64,000 nt of DNA from assembly GCF_026153355.1 (NCBI RefSeq), contig NZ_CP110636.1, forward strand, positions 4,154,001 through 4,218,000, read 5' to 3'. Origin of the DNA: Streptomyces endophytica. GTDB lineage: Bacteria > Actinomycetota > Actinomycetes > Streptomycetales > Streptomycetaceae. Position 1 is the stretch's first letter. Every line of letters begins with the position of its first letter. The notes under the pieces were generated by a model. The model worked only from the letters and a program-made list of their open reading frames with translations. It was not told the origin of the DNA and made no database searches. Positions 10,152 to 18,715 of this stretch are shown piece by piece. The position numbers and the translations under genes are program-made.

Positions 10152-10609
10152 GTGAAGCTGGATTCCATGTACCAGGACGTCATCCTGGACCACTACAAGC
10201 ACCCCATGGGCGCGGTCTTCGGGACGGCGACGCCGAGGTGCACCACGTCAACCCGACCTGTGGCGACGAGATCACGCTGCGGGTCCGGCTCGACGGCGCG
10301 ACGATTGAGGATGTGTCCTACGAGGGGCAGGGCTGCTCGATCAGCCAGGCCAGTGCGTCGGTGCTCAATGACCTCCTGGTCGGCAAGGAGCTCGGTGAGG
10401 CGCAGAAGATCCAGGAGATGTTCCTGGAGCTGATGCAGTCCAAGGGCCAGGTGGAGCCCGATGACGCCATGGAGGAGGTGCTGGAGGACGCGGTGGCGTT
10501 CGCCGGCGTCTCCAAGTACCCGGCGCGCGTGAAGTGCGCCCTGCTGAGCTGGATGGCCTGGAAGGACGCCACGGCCAAGGCCCTCTCCGAGGAGGCGAAG
10601 ACCGCATGA
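10152..10609 (+). CDS. sufU: sulfur acceptor SufU, one-base frameshift in this sequence
   Basis: SufU accepts persulfide sulfur from SufS through a Zn-bound cysteine. The N-terminus (MKLDSMYQDVILDHYKHP) begins at the GTG at 10152. The rest is in the next frame and carries the three family cysteines (NPTCGDEI, GQGCSISQ, KCALLSW). The frames join at a C4 run at 10202-10205, where five C would restore a normal protein of about 152 residues (KHPHGRG). SufU is normally needed by SufS, and the downstream part shows no decay, so I treat this as probable sequencing error. The stop overlaps the next gene by ATGA. Confidence 0.85.
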
Positions 10610-10941
10610 CCGACACCCCGACCACCACGAAGCCGGCTTCCGAGGAAGAGGTCCGCGAGGCGCTGTACGACGTCGTCGACCCCGAGCTGGGCATCGACGT
10701 CGTCAACCTCGGCCTGATCTACGGCATCCACATCGACGACGCCAACATCGCCACCATCGACATGACGCTGACCTCCGCGGCCTGCCCGCTGACCGACGTC
10801 ATCGAGGACCAGGCGAAGTCCGCCACGGACGGGATCGTCAGCGAGCTGAAGATCAACTGGGTCTGGATGCCCCCGTGGGGCCCGGACAAGATCACCGACG
10901 ACGGCCGCGAGCAGCTCCGCGCGCTCGGCTTCAACGTCTGA
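10606..10941 (+). CDS. DUF59 metal-sulfur cluster assembly factor (SufT-like)
   Basis: A 111-residue MIP18/PaaD-family protein that helps mature Fe-S proteins. The family signature DPELGIDVVNLGLIY is near residue 25 and the reactive Cys is in TSAACPLTD near residue 60. The ATG at 10606 overlaps the sufU stop (ATGA), so it is the last gene of the suf operon. A longer upstream in-frame extension would lie wholly inside sufU and is not used. Confidence 0.95.
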   Translation: MTDTPTTTKPASEEEVREALYDVVDPELGIDVVNLGLIYGIHIDDANIATIDMTLTSAACPLTDVIEDQAKSATDGIVSELKINWVWMPPWGPDKITDDGREQLRALGFNV

Positions 10942-10951
10942 TCGGGACCTG

Positions 10952-11055
10952 ACCGGACCCGCACATCGCGGGTCCGGTGACCGGACCCGCACGTCACGGG
11001 TCCGCGCGAACACCACGGCCGTGCCCGCCGGTCACCACCGGCGGGCACGGCCGTG
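10952..11055 (+). terminator. suf operon terminator array (three hairpins)
   Basis: Three consecutive perfect stems are visible: 11 bp at 10952-10978, 8 bp at 10982-11004 and a 19-bp stem with a 4-nt loop at 11014-11055. None is followed by a T-run, as usual for Streptomyces terminators. They begin 10 nt after the last suf gene. Confidence 0.8.
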
Positions 11056-11073
11056 CTGCGTGCGGACGGCCCG

Positions 11074-11102
11074 CTGACCTGGGACCCGGCACTCGGTACG
11101 GT
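11074..11102 (+). promoter_or_regulatory. leaderless promoter of the SMR gene
   Basis: CTGACC at 11074-11079, a 17-nt spacer and TACGGT at 11097-11102 form a good sigma-70-like promoter. The ATG at 11110 is 7 nt further on, and no Shine-Dalgarno is present. Confidence 0.6.
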
Positions 11103-11109
11103 CGTCCGC

Positions 11110-11430
11110 ATGGCCTATGTGATGCTCGCCGGCGCGATCCTGTCCGAGATCCTCGCGACCACCTCGATGAAGTACAGCGACGGCTTCAGCCGGCTGTGGC
11201 CGTCGCTGGGCACCGCGCTCGGGTACGTGATCGCCTTCGCGCTGCTCGCGCAGACCCTCAAGTCGATGAGCATGGGCACCGCGTACGCCATCTGGGCCGG
11301 CGTCGGGACCGCGCTGATCGCGGCCATCGGCATGGTGTTCCTGGGGGAGAGCACCAGTGCGCTGAAGGTCCTCGGGGTGCTGCTGGTGATCGCCGGTGTC
11401 GTGGTGCTGAATCTGGACGGGGCGCACTGA
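11110..11430 (+). CDS. small multidrug resistance (SMR) efflux protein
   Basis: A 106-residue protein with four hydrophobic helices, the normal SMR size. The membrane-embedded glutamate needed for proton/drug antiport is E13 (LSEILATTSMK), matching E14 of EmrE. The segment GTAYAIWAGVGT near residue 57 is the other SMR signature. It probably works as a dimer exporting cationic compounds or guanidinium; the substrate cannot be told from sequence. The ATG at 11110 sits at the expected transcription start of the promoter at 11074-11102. Confidence 0.93.
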   Translation: MAYVMLAGAILSEILATTSMKYSDGFSRLWPSLGTALGYVIAFALLAQTLKSMSMGTAYAIWAGVGTALIAAIGMVFLGESTSALKVLGVLLVIAGVVVLNLDGAH

Positions 11431-11546
11431 CGAAAGCGGCACCGCGGCGGGCGGCGGACTCGTGCGGCCCTACGAAGCGGGTTGTGCGACCGTACGGGCC
11501 GGGCCCGAGACATGAGACCGGTTCGCCTCGCCGGGCGACCTCCGGT

Positions 11547-11552
11547 TAGGTT
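11547..11552 (+). promoter_or_regulatory. -10 box of leaderless dapD promoter
   Basis: TAGGTT lies 6 nt before the dapD ATG and there is no ribosome-binding site, so a leaderless mRNA is likely. No convincing -35 box is visible. Confidence 0.5.
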
Positions 11553-11558
11553 TCCAGC

Positions 11559-12563
11559 ATGACCGATGCTGCTACCTCCTCCCGCACGACCGGCGCCGTC
11601 GCCGCCGGGCTCGCCACCGTCACCTCCGACGGCACCGTTCTCGACACCTGGTTCCCGGCCCCCGAGCTGGTGGCCGTGACCGCCGAGGGCCCCGGCCCGG
11701 CCGGCACCGAGCGCCTGGACGACGAGCGCGCCACCGACCTCCTGGGCCCGGCCGTCCTCAAGGCGATCGGTCCCGACCCGGTCCGCGAGGTCGAGGTCGT
11801 GGCCGTCCGCACGGTCATCGCCTCGCTCGACGACAAGCCGCTGGACGCGCACGACGCCTACCTGCGTCTGCACCTGCTCAGCCACCGCCTGGTCAAGCCG
11901 CACGGGCAGAACCTCGAAGGCATCTTCGGCGCGCTGGCGAACGTCGCCTGGACCTCGCTGGGCCCGGTGCAGGTGGACCGGCTGGAGACGGTGCGGCTGA
12001 ACGCCCGCGCCGAGGGTCTCCACCTCGCGGTCACCAGCGTCGACAAGTTCCCGCGGATGACCGACTACGTCGCGCCCGCCGGGGTGCGGATCGCGGACGC
12101 CGACCGGGTCCGCCTCGGCGCCCACCTCGCCGCCGGCACCACCGTCATGCACGAGGGCTTCGTCAACTTCAACGCCGGGACGCTCGGCACCTCCATGATC
12201 GAGGGCCGGATCAGCGCCGGCGTCGTCATCGGTGACGGCTCCGACGTCGGCGGCGGCGCCTCCACGATGGGCACCCTCTCGGGCGGCGGCAAGCAGATCA
12301 TCTCGATCGGCGAACGCTGCCTGCTCGGCGCCGAGTCCGGCATCGGCATCGCCCTGGGCGACGAGTGCGTCGTCGAGGCCGGTCTGTACGTCACCGCGGG
12401 CACCCGGGTCACCCTGCCCGACGGCCAGATCGTCAAGGCCCTGGAGCTCTCCGGCGCGGACAACATCCTCTTCCGCCGCAACTCCACCACCGGCGCCGTC
12501 GAGGCCCGCCCGAACAAGGCGACCTGGGGCGGCCTGAACGAGATCCTGCACAGCCACAACTGA
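11559..12563 (+). CDS. dapD: tetrahydrodipicolinate N-succinyltransferase
   Basis: A 334-residue DapD of the actinobacterial type, which succinylates tetrahydrodipicolinate in the lysine/meso-diaminopimelate pathway using succinyl-CoA. An N-terminal alpha/beta domain covers about residues 1-170. A left-handed beta-helix of hexapeptide repeats follows (GAHLAAGTTVMHEGFVNFNAG near 190, then ISAGVVIGDGSDVGGGAS). The Glu-containing MIEGRIS segment is typical of the mycobacterial enzyme. A dapA gene lies 1 kb further on, on the other strand. Confidence 0.95.
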   Translation: MTDAATSSRTTGAVAAGLATVTSDGTVLDTWFPAPELVAVTAEGPGPAGTERLDDERATDLLGPAVLKAIGPDPVREVEVVAVRTVIASLDDKPLDAHDAYLRLHLLSHRLVKPHGQNLEGIFGALANVAWTSLGPVQVDRLETVRLNARAEGLHLAVTSVDKFPRMTDYVAPAGVRIADADRVRLGAHLAAGTTVMHEGFVNFNAGTLGTSMIEGRISAGVVIGDGSDVGGGASTMGTLSGGGKQIISIGERCLLGAESGIGIALGDECVVEAGLYVTAGTRVTLPDGQIVKALELSGADNILFRRNSTTGAVEARPNKATWGGLNEILHSHN

Positions 12564-12621
12564 CGGCCGGACGCCGACCGGCGGCCCGGACCCCACGGGG
12601 CGGTGGCGCACCTCGGTGAGC

Positions 12622-12663
12622 GGAGGGCGGCCCGGCGGACACCTTTCCGCCGGGCCGCCCTCC
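12622..12663. terminator. terminator after dapD
   Basis: A perfect 18-bp stem (12622-12639 with 12646-12663) with a 6-nt loop CACCTT lies 59 nt after the dapD stop. Confidence 0.85.
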
Positions 12664-12715
12664 CGTTCGTACCCGCCCCGTCCCCGCCCCGCCGGGCACC
12701 CTCTAGGCTTGCGCC

Positions 12716-13651
12716 ATGCGTGATCTTGTAGCGGGGATGCGGTATCTGGGCGAGGGCCAGCGCTGGGTTGCCCGGCACGGCCGGTGGTGGGGGTTCGGGC
12801 TGATCCCGGCGCTGATCGCGCTGGTGCTCTACGCCGGGGTGCTCACCGCGCTGGCCATCTGGTCCGGCGACCTCGCCGCCTGGGCGACGCCGTTCGCCGA
12901 CGACTGGGGCTCGCCCTGGCAGGGGCTGCTGCGCGGGGTGTTCGTGGCGCTGCTGCTGGCCGGCGGGCTGACGCTGTCGGTGCTGACCTTCACGGCGGTC
13001 ACCCTGCTGATCGGCGACCCGTTCTACGAGTCGCTCTCGGAGCAGGTCGAGGAGAGCGAGGGGTACTGCCCGCCCGGCCCGGACCGGCCGCTGTGGCGGG
13101 AGATCGCGCTCGCCCTGCGCGACAGCGTCCATGTGCTGCTGCGCGCGGCCGGCTTCGGGGTCCTGCTGTTCGTGCTCGGCTTCGTGCCCTTCCTCGGCCA
13201 GACCGTGGTGCCCGCGATCGGCTTCTGCGTCTCCGGGTTCTTCCTCACCGTCGAGCTGACCGCGGTGGCGATGCAGCGCCGGGACGTCCCGGTGCGCGCC
13301 CGACTGCGGCACTTGCGCGGGCGGAAGGCGCTCGCGGTCGGCTTCGGCACCCCGCTCGTGCTGCTCTTCCTGATCCCGTTCCTCGCGGTCGTGCTCATGC
13401 CGGGCGCGGTGGCCGGCGCGACCCTGCTGGTGCGGGACCTGCTGCCGGACGAGAACGGGCCGGGGGACCGGGACGGGAACACGGACCGGGGCGCGGACGA
13501 GGCCGCGGGCCGGGGCGAGGGTGCGGCCCCGGCCGGCGTCGGCCCGTACCCGGCTAGCCCGGTACCCCCGCCGGCACCGCACTTTCCCGAGCCTCCGCGT
13601 CCGCAGTCCGGTCCAGGGCCGTCCGCAGGGCGTCCACCAGCCGGCTGGTGA
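12716..13651 (+). CDS. EI24/CysZ-like membrane protein
   Basis: A 311-residue protein of the EI24 (etoposide-induced 2.4) domain family, with about five hydrophobic segments between residues 20 and 235 and the typical GDPFYESLSEQVE motif near residue 100. CysZ relatives move sulfate, but this actinobacterial branch has no assigned substrate. A TAGGCT box 6 nt before the ATG at 12716 suggests leaderless expression. The last 60 residues are low-complexity (Gly/Asp, then Pro-rich) and run 98 bp into the opposite-strand dapA. One lost base in that tail would instead give a stop at 13555-13557 and almost no overlap, so the C-terminus is uncertain. Confidence 0.8.
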   Translation: MRDLVAGMRYLGEGQRWVARHGRWWGFGLIPALIALVLYAGVLTALAIWSGDLAAWATPFADDWGSPWQGLLRGVFVALLLAGGLTLSVLTFTAVTLLIGDPFYESLSEQVEESEGYCPPGPDRPLWREIALALRDSVHVLLRAAGFGVLLFVLGFVPFLGQTVVPAIGFCVSGFFLTVELTAVAMQRRDVPVRARLRHLRGRKALAVGFGTPLVLLFLIPFLAVVLMPGAVAGATLLVRDLLPDENGPGDRDGNTDRGADEAAGRGEGAAPAGVGPYPASPVPPPAPHFPEPPRPQSGPGPSAGRPPAGW

Positions 13652-14498
13652 GCGCGGCGTCCGCGTCCAGCAGGGGACCGCGGACCGGCCCGGCCGGCAG
13701 CCCGAGGTGCGCCAGCAGCGCCTTCACGGCGACCGTGCCGGGCGTCCCGGACCCGGTCACCGCCTCGATGAGCGGGATCAGGGCGAGCTGCCGGCGGGCC
13801 GCGCCCACGGTGTCGCCCGCGTCGTAGGCGTCGAGCACCGCCCGCACCGCGCGCGGCGCCACATTGCCGGCCGTGCTGACGCAGCCGGCGCCGCCCAGCG
13901 CGCGCAGCGGCAGGATCTGCTCGTCGGAGCCGGCGTAGTACGCGAGGTCCGTCGCGGCCAGTACCTTCGCCGACTTCAGCAGGTCGTTGCCGCAGTCCTT
14001 GACCGCCGCGATCCGCGGGTGGCCGGCCAGCCGCAGCAGGGTGTCCGCGGCCAGCGCGGTGCCGGTGCGGCCGGGGATGTCGTAGAGCATCACCGGCAGT
14101 CCGGTGGCGTCCGCGACCGTGCGCAGATGGTGCGCGACGGCCTCCTGGGTGGGCCGCGAGTAGTACGGGGTGACCACCAACAGGCCGTGCGCGCCCGCCC
14201 GTTCGGCGGCGCGGGCCAGTTCGACGGTGTGCCGGGTGTCGCTGGTGCCGACCCCGGCGGTGATCCACGCCCGGTCGCCGACCGCCTCGGCGACGGCCCG
14301 CAGCAGGGTCTCCTTCTCGGCGTCCGAGGTGGTGGGGGACTCGCCGGTGGTGCCGCTGAGGACCAGGGCGTCACAGCCGCCCTCGTCGACGAGCCGGGTG
14401 GCGAGCCGCTGGGCGCCGTCCGGATCCAGTTCCCCGTCAGCGGTGAACGGGGTGATCATGGCGACCGCGGTGCGGCCGAAGGGGGTGGGGTGCTCCAT
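13554..14498 (-). CDS. dapA: 4-hydroxy-tetrahydrodipicolinate synthase (DapA family)
   Basis: A 314-residue class I aldolase that condenses pyruvate and aspartate semialdehyde at the first lysine-branch step. The Schiff-base lysine is K167 (AAVKDCGND), the catalytic tyrosine is Y139 (MLYDIPGRTG) and the GTTGES motif is near residue 46. I use the ATG at 14498 (MEHPTPFG); an in-frame ATG at 14522 would add eight residues and cannot be excluded. Closeness to dapD supports the lysine role over a sialic-acid or other DapA-like lyase. Its 3' end overlaps the EI24 gene. Confidence 0.88.
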   Translation of the reverse strand: MEHPTPFGRTAVAMITPFTADGELDPDGAQRLATRLVDEGGCDALVLSGTTGESPTTSDAEKETLLRAVAEAVGDRAWITAGVGTSDTRHTVELARAAERAGAHGLLVVTPYYSRPTQEAVAHHLRTVADATGLPVMLYDIPGRTGTALAADTLLRLAGHPRIAAVKDCGNDLLKSAKVLAATDLAYYAGSDEQILPLRALGGAGCVSTAGNVAPRAVRAVLDAYDAGDTVGAARRQLALIPLIEAVTGSGTPGTVAVKALLAHLGLPAGPVRGPLLDADAALTSRLVDALRTALDRTADAEARESAVPAGVPG

Positions 14499-14649
14499 GC
14501 CGGAAGTGTGAAGGCCCATCATCTTTCACGTCCACTTAGTTGTTCTTTTGCGATTCTTAAGTGATGCCATGTAGTTGATGGCTTGATGGATTGCCGCCCG
14601 ACGGCTCGCGCGCCGCGTCCACCGGTGGCTCCGCACCCGCGAAACGCGG

Positions 14650-14683
14650 GGCGGCCGCCGCACCTCTCGGTGCGACGGCCGCC
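14650..14683 (-). terminator. terminator of the small basic-protein gene
   Basis: GGCGGCCGCCGCACC (14650-14664), loop TCTC, and GGTGCGACGGCCGCC (14669-14683) form a 15-bp stem with one mismatch. It lies 17 nt beyond the stop of the 14700-14849 gene. Confidence 0.7.
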
Positions 14684-14699
14684 GGGCTGCTGAGGCCCA

Positions 14700-14849
14700 T
14701 CACGCGTCAGTCAGGCCATTCCGCGAACGCTTCAGGTCCTGGGTCCGCTCGGACGCGGACTCCTCCGACGACTTCGGCTTCCGCTGGTCGGAGCGCCGCT
14801 CCGCGGCACGGTCCTTGTTGCCCGACTTACGGTTCTGCGCCTTCGGCAT
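14700..14849 (-). CDS. 49-residue highly basic small protein
   Basis: This small ORF begins with ATG at 14849, 6 nt after an AGGGAG ribosome-binding site, and is followed by a hairpin terminator. The protein has no hydrophobic segment and is dominated by Lys, Arg, Ser, Glu and Asp (MPKAQNRKSGNKDRAAERR at the N-terminus). It looks like an intrinsically disordered, nucleic-acid- or ribosome-associated protein, but I cannot assign a function. Its own RBS and terminator make it a convincing gene despite its size. Confidence 0.7.
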   Translation of the reverse strand: MPKAQNRKSGNKDRAAERRSDQRKPKSSEESASERTQDLKRSRNGLTDA

Positions 14850-14984
14850 GATGACTCCCTATGTCTCGCCGAATGTTTCTTACGTAGCCAGTACCGCACC
14901 CCTGGCCGCGATCGGCTCCCGGACGTGGGCCAGTGGAGTGACGGACGGGTCACGCGGGGTGACGAGAGGCTGGGAGTCCGGGCC

Positions 14985-16822
14985 TCACGGCTTGACCCGC
15001 AGCACCTGCGGATCGTGGTCGCTGGCCTGGTCGGCGTACTCGGCGTTGATGTGCACGATGTCGTAGTCCGGCCTGGTCAGGTGGCGGCTGGTGAGCATGT
15101 GGTCGAGCACCTGCGAGTTGCCGCTGTAGACGTAGCCGTAGCGCTCCGCGGCGGGCAGCCCGCTCACCAGGTCCGTCAGGACGCCACCGGCGGTGAGGTT
15201 CTTCAGGGCCGGCGAGAACTGGTAGTCGTTGAGGTCACCGGCCACCACCACGTCCGCCTCGGGGTCCTTGGCCAGCAGGTCCTTGACGAAGGCGTTGACC
15301 AGCTTCGCCTGGGCGGTGCGCTGGGTCTCCGAGGAGCGGACCGGCGGCTGGAAACGGCTGTCCAGGCCCTGGTCGCCGCCCTTGGAGTTGAAGTGGTTGG
15401 CGATCACGAAGATCCGGCTGCCCGGACGGCTCTTGAGCGAGAACTGCCCGGCCAGCGGCTTGCGGCTGGTCTTCCACGCCGGGTCGGCCGGCGCGATCCG
15501 GCCCGGGGAGGCGGACAGCGCGGCCCGGCCGTGGTCACCGACCACCGTGACCGGGGTGGTGGCGTCGCCGCCCTTGACGTCCGTGAACGACACCCGCGCC
15601 GGGTTGAACAGGAACGCCGTCCGGATGTTGCCGCCCGGCTGGCCGCCGTCCTGGTCGTTGACCGGGTCGATCTGCCGCCACGCGTACGCCGGGCCGCCGG
15701 CCGCCTTGATCGCGTCGGTGAGCTTCTTGAGGGTGCTGCCGGCGGTGACCGTGCCGTCGTCCTTGGCGCCGCTGTCGTCCTGGACCTCCTCCAGGGCCAC
15801 GACGTCCGGGGACGCCAGGTTGTGCACCAGCGCCTTGGCCAGCCGGTCGAACTTCGCCTGCGGGTTGTCCGGCGCGAGGTTCTCGACGTTGTACGTGGCC
15901 ACCGCCAGCTCGCCGGACTTCTGCTTGCGGGTGGTCTCCGGCGCGGGCCGTGGCCGGTGAGCTTGCCCAGCTCGGTGGCCTGGAGGGTGTAGCCGCCGAA
16001 GTTGTCGTAGTCCAGCGGCCCGGCCGTGGTGCCCGCCAGTGTGTCGCCGACGTCGGCCACCGGGAACGGCGTCTGCGAGAAGGGGATCAGCGACGCCACC
16101 TTCACCCGGCCGCCGTTGGGGTCCGCGTACGAGCGGTAGAGGGTGCCGCCGCGCGGGGTGCGGTTGTGGCCCGGCTCGGCGGTCACCCACAGCTCGTGGT
16201 ACTTGTTCGTCGGGCCGACGACCCGGGCGCCGCCGACCGCGACCCGCATGCCCTCCAGCGACTCGTAGCGGTCCAGCGCGTAACTGCCGGGGCGCAGCTT
16301 CAGCGACTCGATGCTCTGGCCGCCCGCGTTGGGGGCGTAACGATTCGGCACGGAGCCGGCGTTGAGCGTGAAGGCGGCCGGCAGCGGGTTGCCCGAGGAC
16401 CCGGTCTTCCAGGTCGCCTTGGTGATCTCGGTGACGGACTGCAGGCCGGCGTCCTTGCCGCCCGGGTAGTACTCGCTGACCGTGCCGGAGAACGTGATCG
16501 CGTCACCGACCGAGACCTGGGGGGTCTCCTTGCCGGTGTAGACGAAGACCGCCTCGCTGGTGGCCGGGTCGTCGTCCGGGTGCGGGTCCTGCACCCAGAA
16601 GCCGCGCGAGGAGCCGAACGCCCGGACGGCGGTGACCGTACCGGGCACGTCGCTGACCTGCTTCCCGGCCAGCGGGGATATTCGGGTGCTGCCCTGGATG
16701 TCGTGGATCCGGGTGCCGGCCGCCGAGGCGGACTGGGTGGCGGTCAGCAGTCCGCCGGCGAGGGCGGCCGCGGCCACCGCGCCGAGGGCGGCTGGTCTGC
16801 GGAGCGGACGACGGGACGGCAT
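14985..16822 (-). CDS. secreted endonuclease/exonuclease/phosphatase (ExeM/NucH-like), one-base frameshift
   Basis: An extracellular nuclease of about 612 residues once a frameshift is repaired. The ATG at 16822 follows a GGAGG site and begins a Sec signal peptide (RRPLRRP, hydrophobic stretch, ASA near residue 33). An OB-fold-like region covers about residues 40-150. The EEP catalytic domain follows with TYNVENL, VALEEVQDD, NHFNSKGGDQ, VAGDLNDYQ and SDHDPQV. The reading frame breaks at about 15941-15947, where GGCGCCGGG has lost a base. Both halves show normal conservation, so a sequencing error is likely. The enzyme probably degrades extracellular DNA. Confidence 0.85.
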
Positions 16823-17062
16823 GCATGCCTCCGAGGGTGAGGGGGTGGAAGAGTGTGTGCGGAGCCGGATCGGCGTCACGCTACGCGCGTCAATCTCTTG
16901 TGCGGGCAAGGGAGTTGTCAAGGTTCTTCCGGTGTCCGGTGGTCGGCGCGGGGGTGAACCGCCCGAGATACGGAGAATTCCGTCTACGCTGGGCGGCGCA
17001 CTTCCCCAGCCAGCGCTGGGAGGTACCCCAGCCGTAGTCCGTTCCGAGGAGCTGAGCACCCG

Positions 17063-18555
17063 ATGTCCGCAGACCGCCCCACCCTGCCGCCGGTGCGGCT
17101 GCTCTCCGAAGCGGAACTGGCCCGGGACGCGCTCAGCGCCCCCCTGATGGCCCGGGCCGTCCGGCTCGCCCGCTGGGCCGAGCGGGGCGTCCCGGTCGGG
17201 GCGGGCGGGGAGATCCTCGACGACGCGCTGGCCGCCGCCACCGAGCACCTCGGCCTGAGTGCCGACGAGGACGGCCCCGCCGACACCGCCGAGGCGTGGC
17301 AGCTCGCGGTGGACACCGGCCTGGTCGAGATCGAGGAGATCGACGGGACGGCCGGGGACGGGGACGGGGAGGCCGACGACGCCGCGGTCGGCACCGCCAC
17401 CCCCGGCGAGGAGCTCGCCCTGCTCACCTCCGGCAGCCCGCAGGACGTCCTCGACATCTGGCTGTCCGGCATGGAGACGGTGCTCGCCGACGCGGCCGCC
17501 CCCGACCTCGCCGATCTCGCCGACCAGCTCGCCGAGGGCGGTGAGCTGGACCTGGACGCCCTGGACTGGAACCCGGAGGAGGAGGCCGAGCTGCTCGACG
17601 GCATCCTCGGCAACCTCTACCTCCTCACCCCCTGGCCGAGGGTCCTGACCGGAGCGTCCCGCTGCCCGCGCTGGCCGCCTCCATGATCGTCCCGGACGAC
17701 ATGGACGAGCCCACCGACGACGTCCTCGAAGAGGTCTCCGAGGCGATGATGCGCCTGGACGACCAGTTCCGGGTGCTGGAGCCGATCGGCCTGGTCGCGT
17801 ACCGGCCGGTCGACGAGGCGCTCATCGAGGAGCTGGACGAGGACGGCGAGACGGTCCGGGCCGCCGAACCGCTCACCGACGAGGACGTCTCCCGCTACGG
17901 CCTGGTCCGCCTCACCCCGCTCGGCGTCTACGCGGTCCGCGCCCGGCTGCTGGACGCGGGCGCCGACGCCCCGGCGGTCGGCGACCTCACCGGCAAGGGC
18001 GCCGACGTCCTCCTCGACGCGCTGCCCGACTACCCCGAGGCGCACGCCCAGGCCGAGTCCGAGCAGTGGCTCGCCGCCCGCGGCCCGCTGGACGCCGCCC
18101 GCGAGCTGCTCGACGCCGCCCGCGGCGACGACGAGGGCGCCCCGCGCCGCCGGCTCGCCGCCCAGCAGACCCTCTCGCTGGTCGCCCCGGACGCCGAGGC
18201 CGCACTGCGCGAGGTGCTCGACGACCGGCAGCTGGGCGGCCTGGCCCGGGTGTGGCTGGCCGAGCGCGGGCTGCCCGGCATCCCCGAGCCGTCCCAGGAC
18301 ATGATCTTCTGGCTGACGGTCGACACCATCGCCGCCCAGCTGGCCGGCGCGGACGAGGGCGCCGAGGCCGAGCTGCGGGACCTGGTCCAGGGCCTGACCG
18401 AGCAGCACAGCGGCTTCTTCGACGCAGTCTGGCGGGTGGACCACCCGGCCACCGCCGACGTCCTGGAGGCCATGGGCCGGCTGCACCCGGACAAGAAGGC
18501 CGCCAAGGAGGCCCGCAAGGCCGCGTTCAAGGCGCGCTCCCGGCAGTCGCACTGA
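17063..18555 (+). CDS. conserved Streptomyces hypothetical protein, one-base frameshift
   Basis: A soluble, acidic protein of about 497 residues when a missing base in the C5 run at 17628-17632 is restored (the second part is in the frame ending at 18555). I do not recognise a named domain. Visible blocks are MARAVRLARWAERG near 30, a long Asp/Glu/Ala-rich region, AMMRLDDQFRVLEPIGLV (winged-helix-like) near 225 and RLTPLGVYAVRARL near 280. It ends in a basic tail, KKAAKEARKAAFKARS. The same block order occurs in the gene at 62951, so the two are paralogues. Confidence 0.75.
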
Positions 18556-18566
18556 GTGATCTCCGC

Positions 18567-18609
18567 GGGGCCGGTCCGCGGGCGGGAACCCCCGCCCCGG
18601 GCCGGCCCC
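18567..18609. terminator. hairpin after the hypothetical gene
   Basis: GGGGCCGG...GGCGGG and CCCGCC...CCGGCCCC pair around an AACC loop with a small internal loop, 12 nt after the stop at 18555. Confidence 0.55.
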
Positions 18610-18634
18610 AACTGCTTCCTGGATGTCGCGCCGC

Positions 18635-18656
18635 GTTCAACTGGAGTTCGATCGCG
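18635..18656 (+). promoter_or_regulatory. candidate PHO box upstream of PhoX-type gene
   Basis: GTTCAACTGGA and GTTCGATCGCG stand as two adjacent 11-bp direct repeat units, the arrangement bound by Streptomyces PhoP (established knowledge). It lies about 60 nt before the phosphatase start. Confidence 0.5.
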
Positions 18657-18715
18657 CACGACACCGTGTGCGGCGCAGGCACAGGGGAGTAGAACCGGCC
18701 GTCCAGGAGATGACA

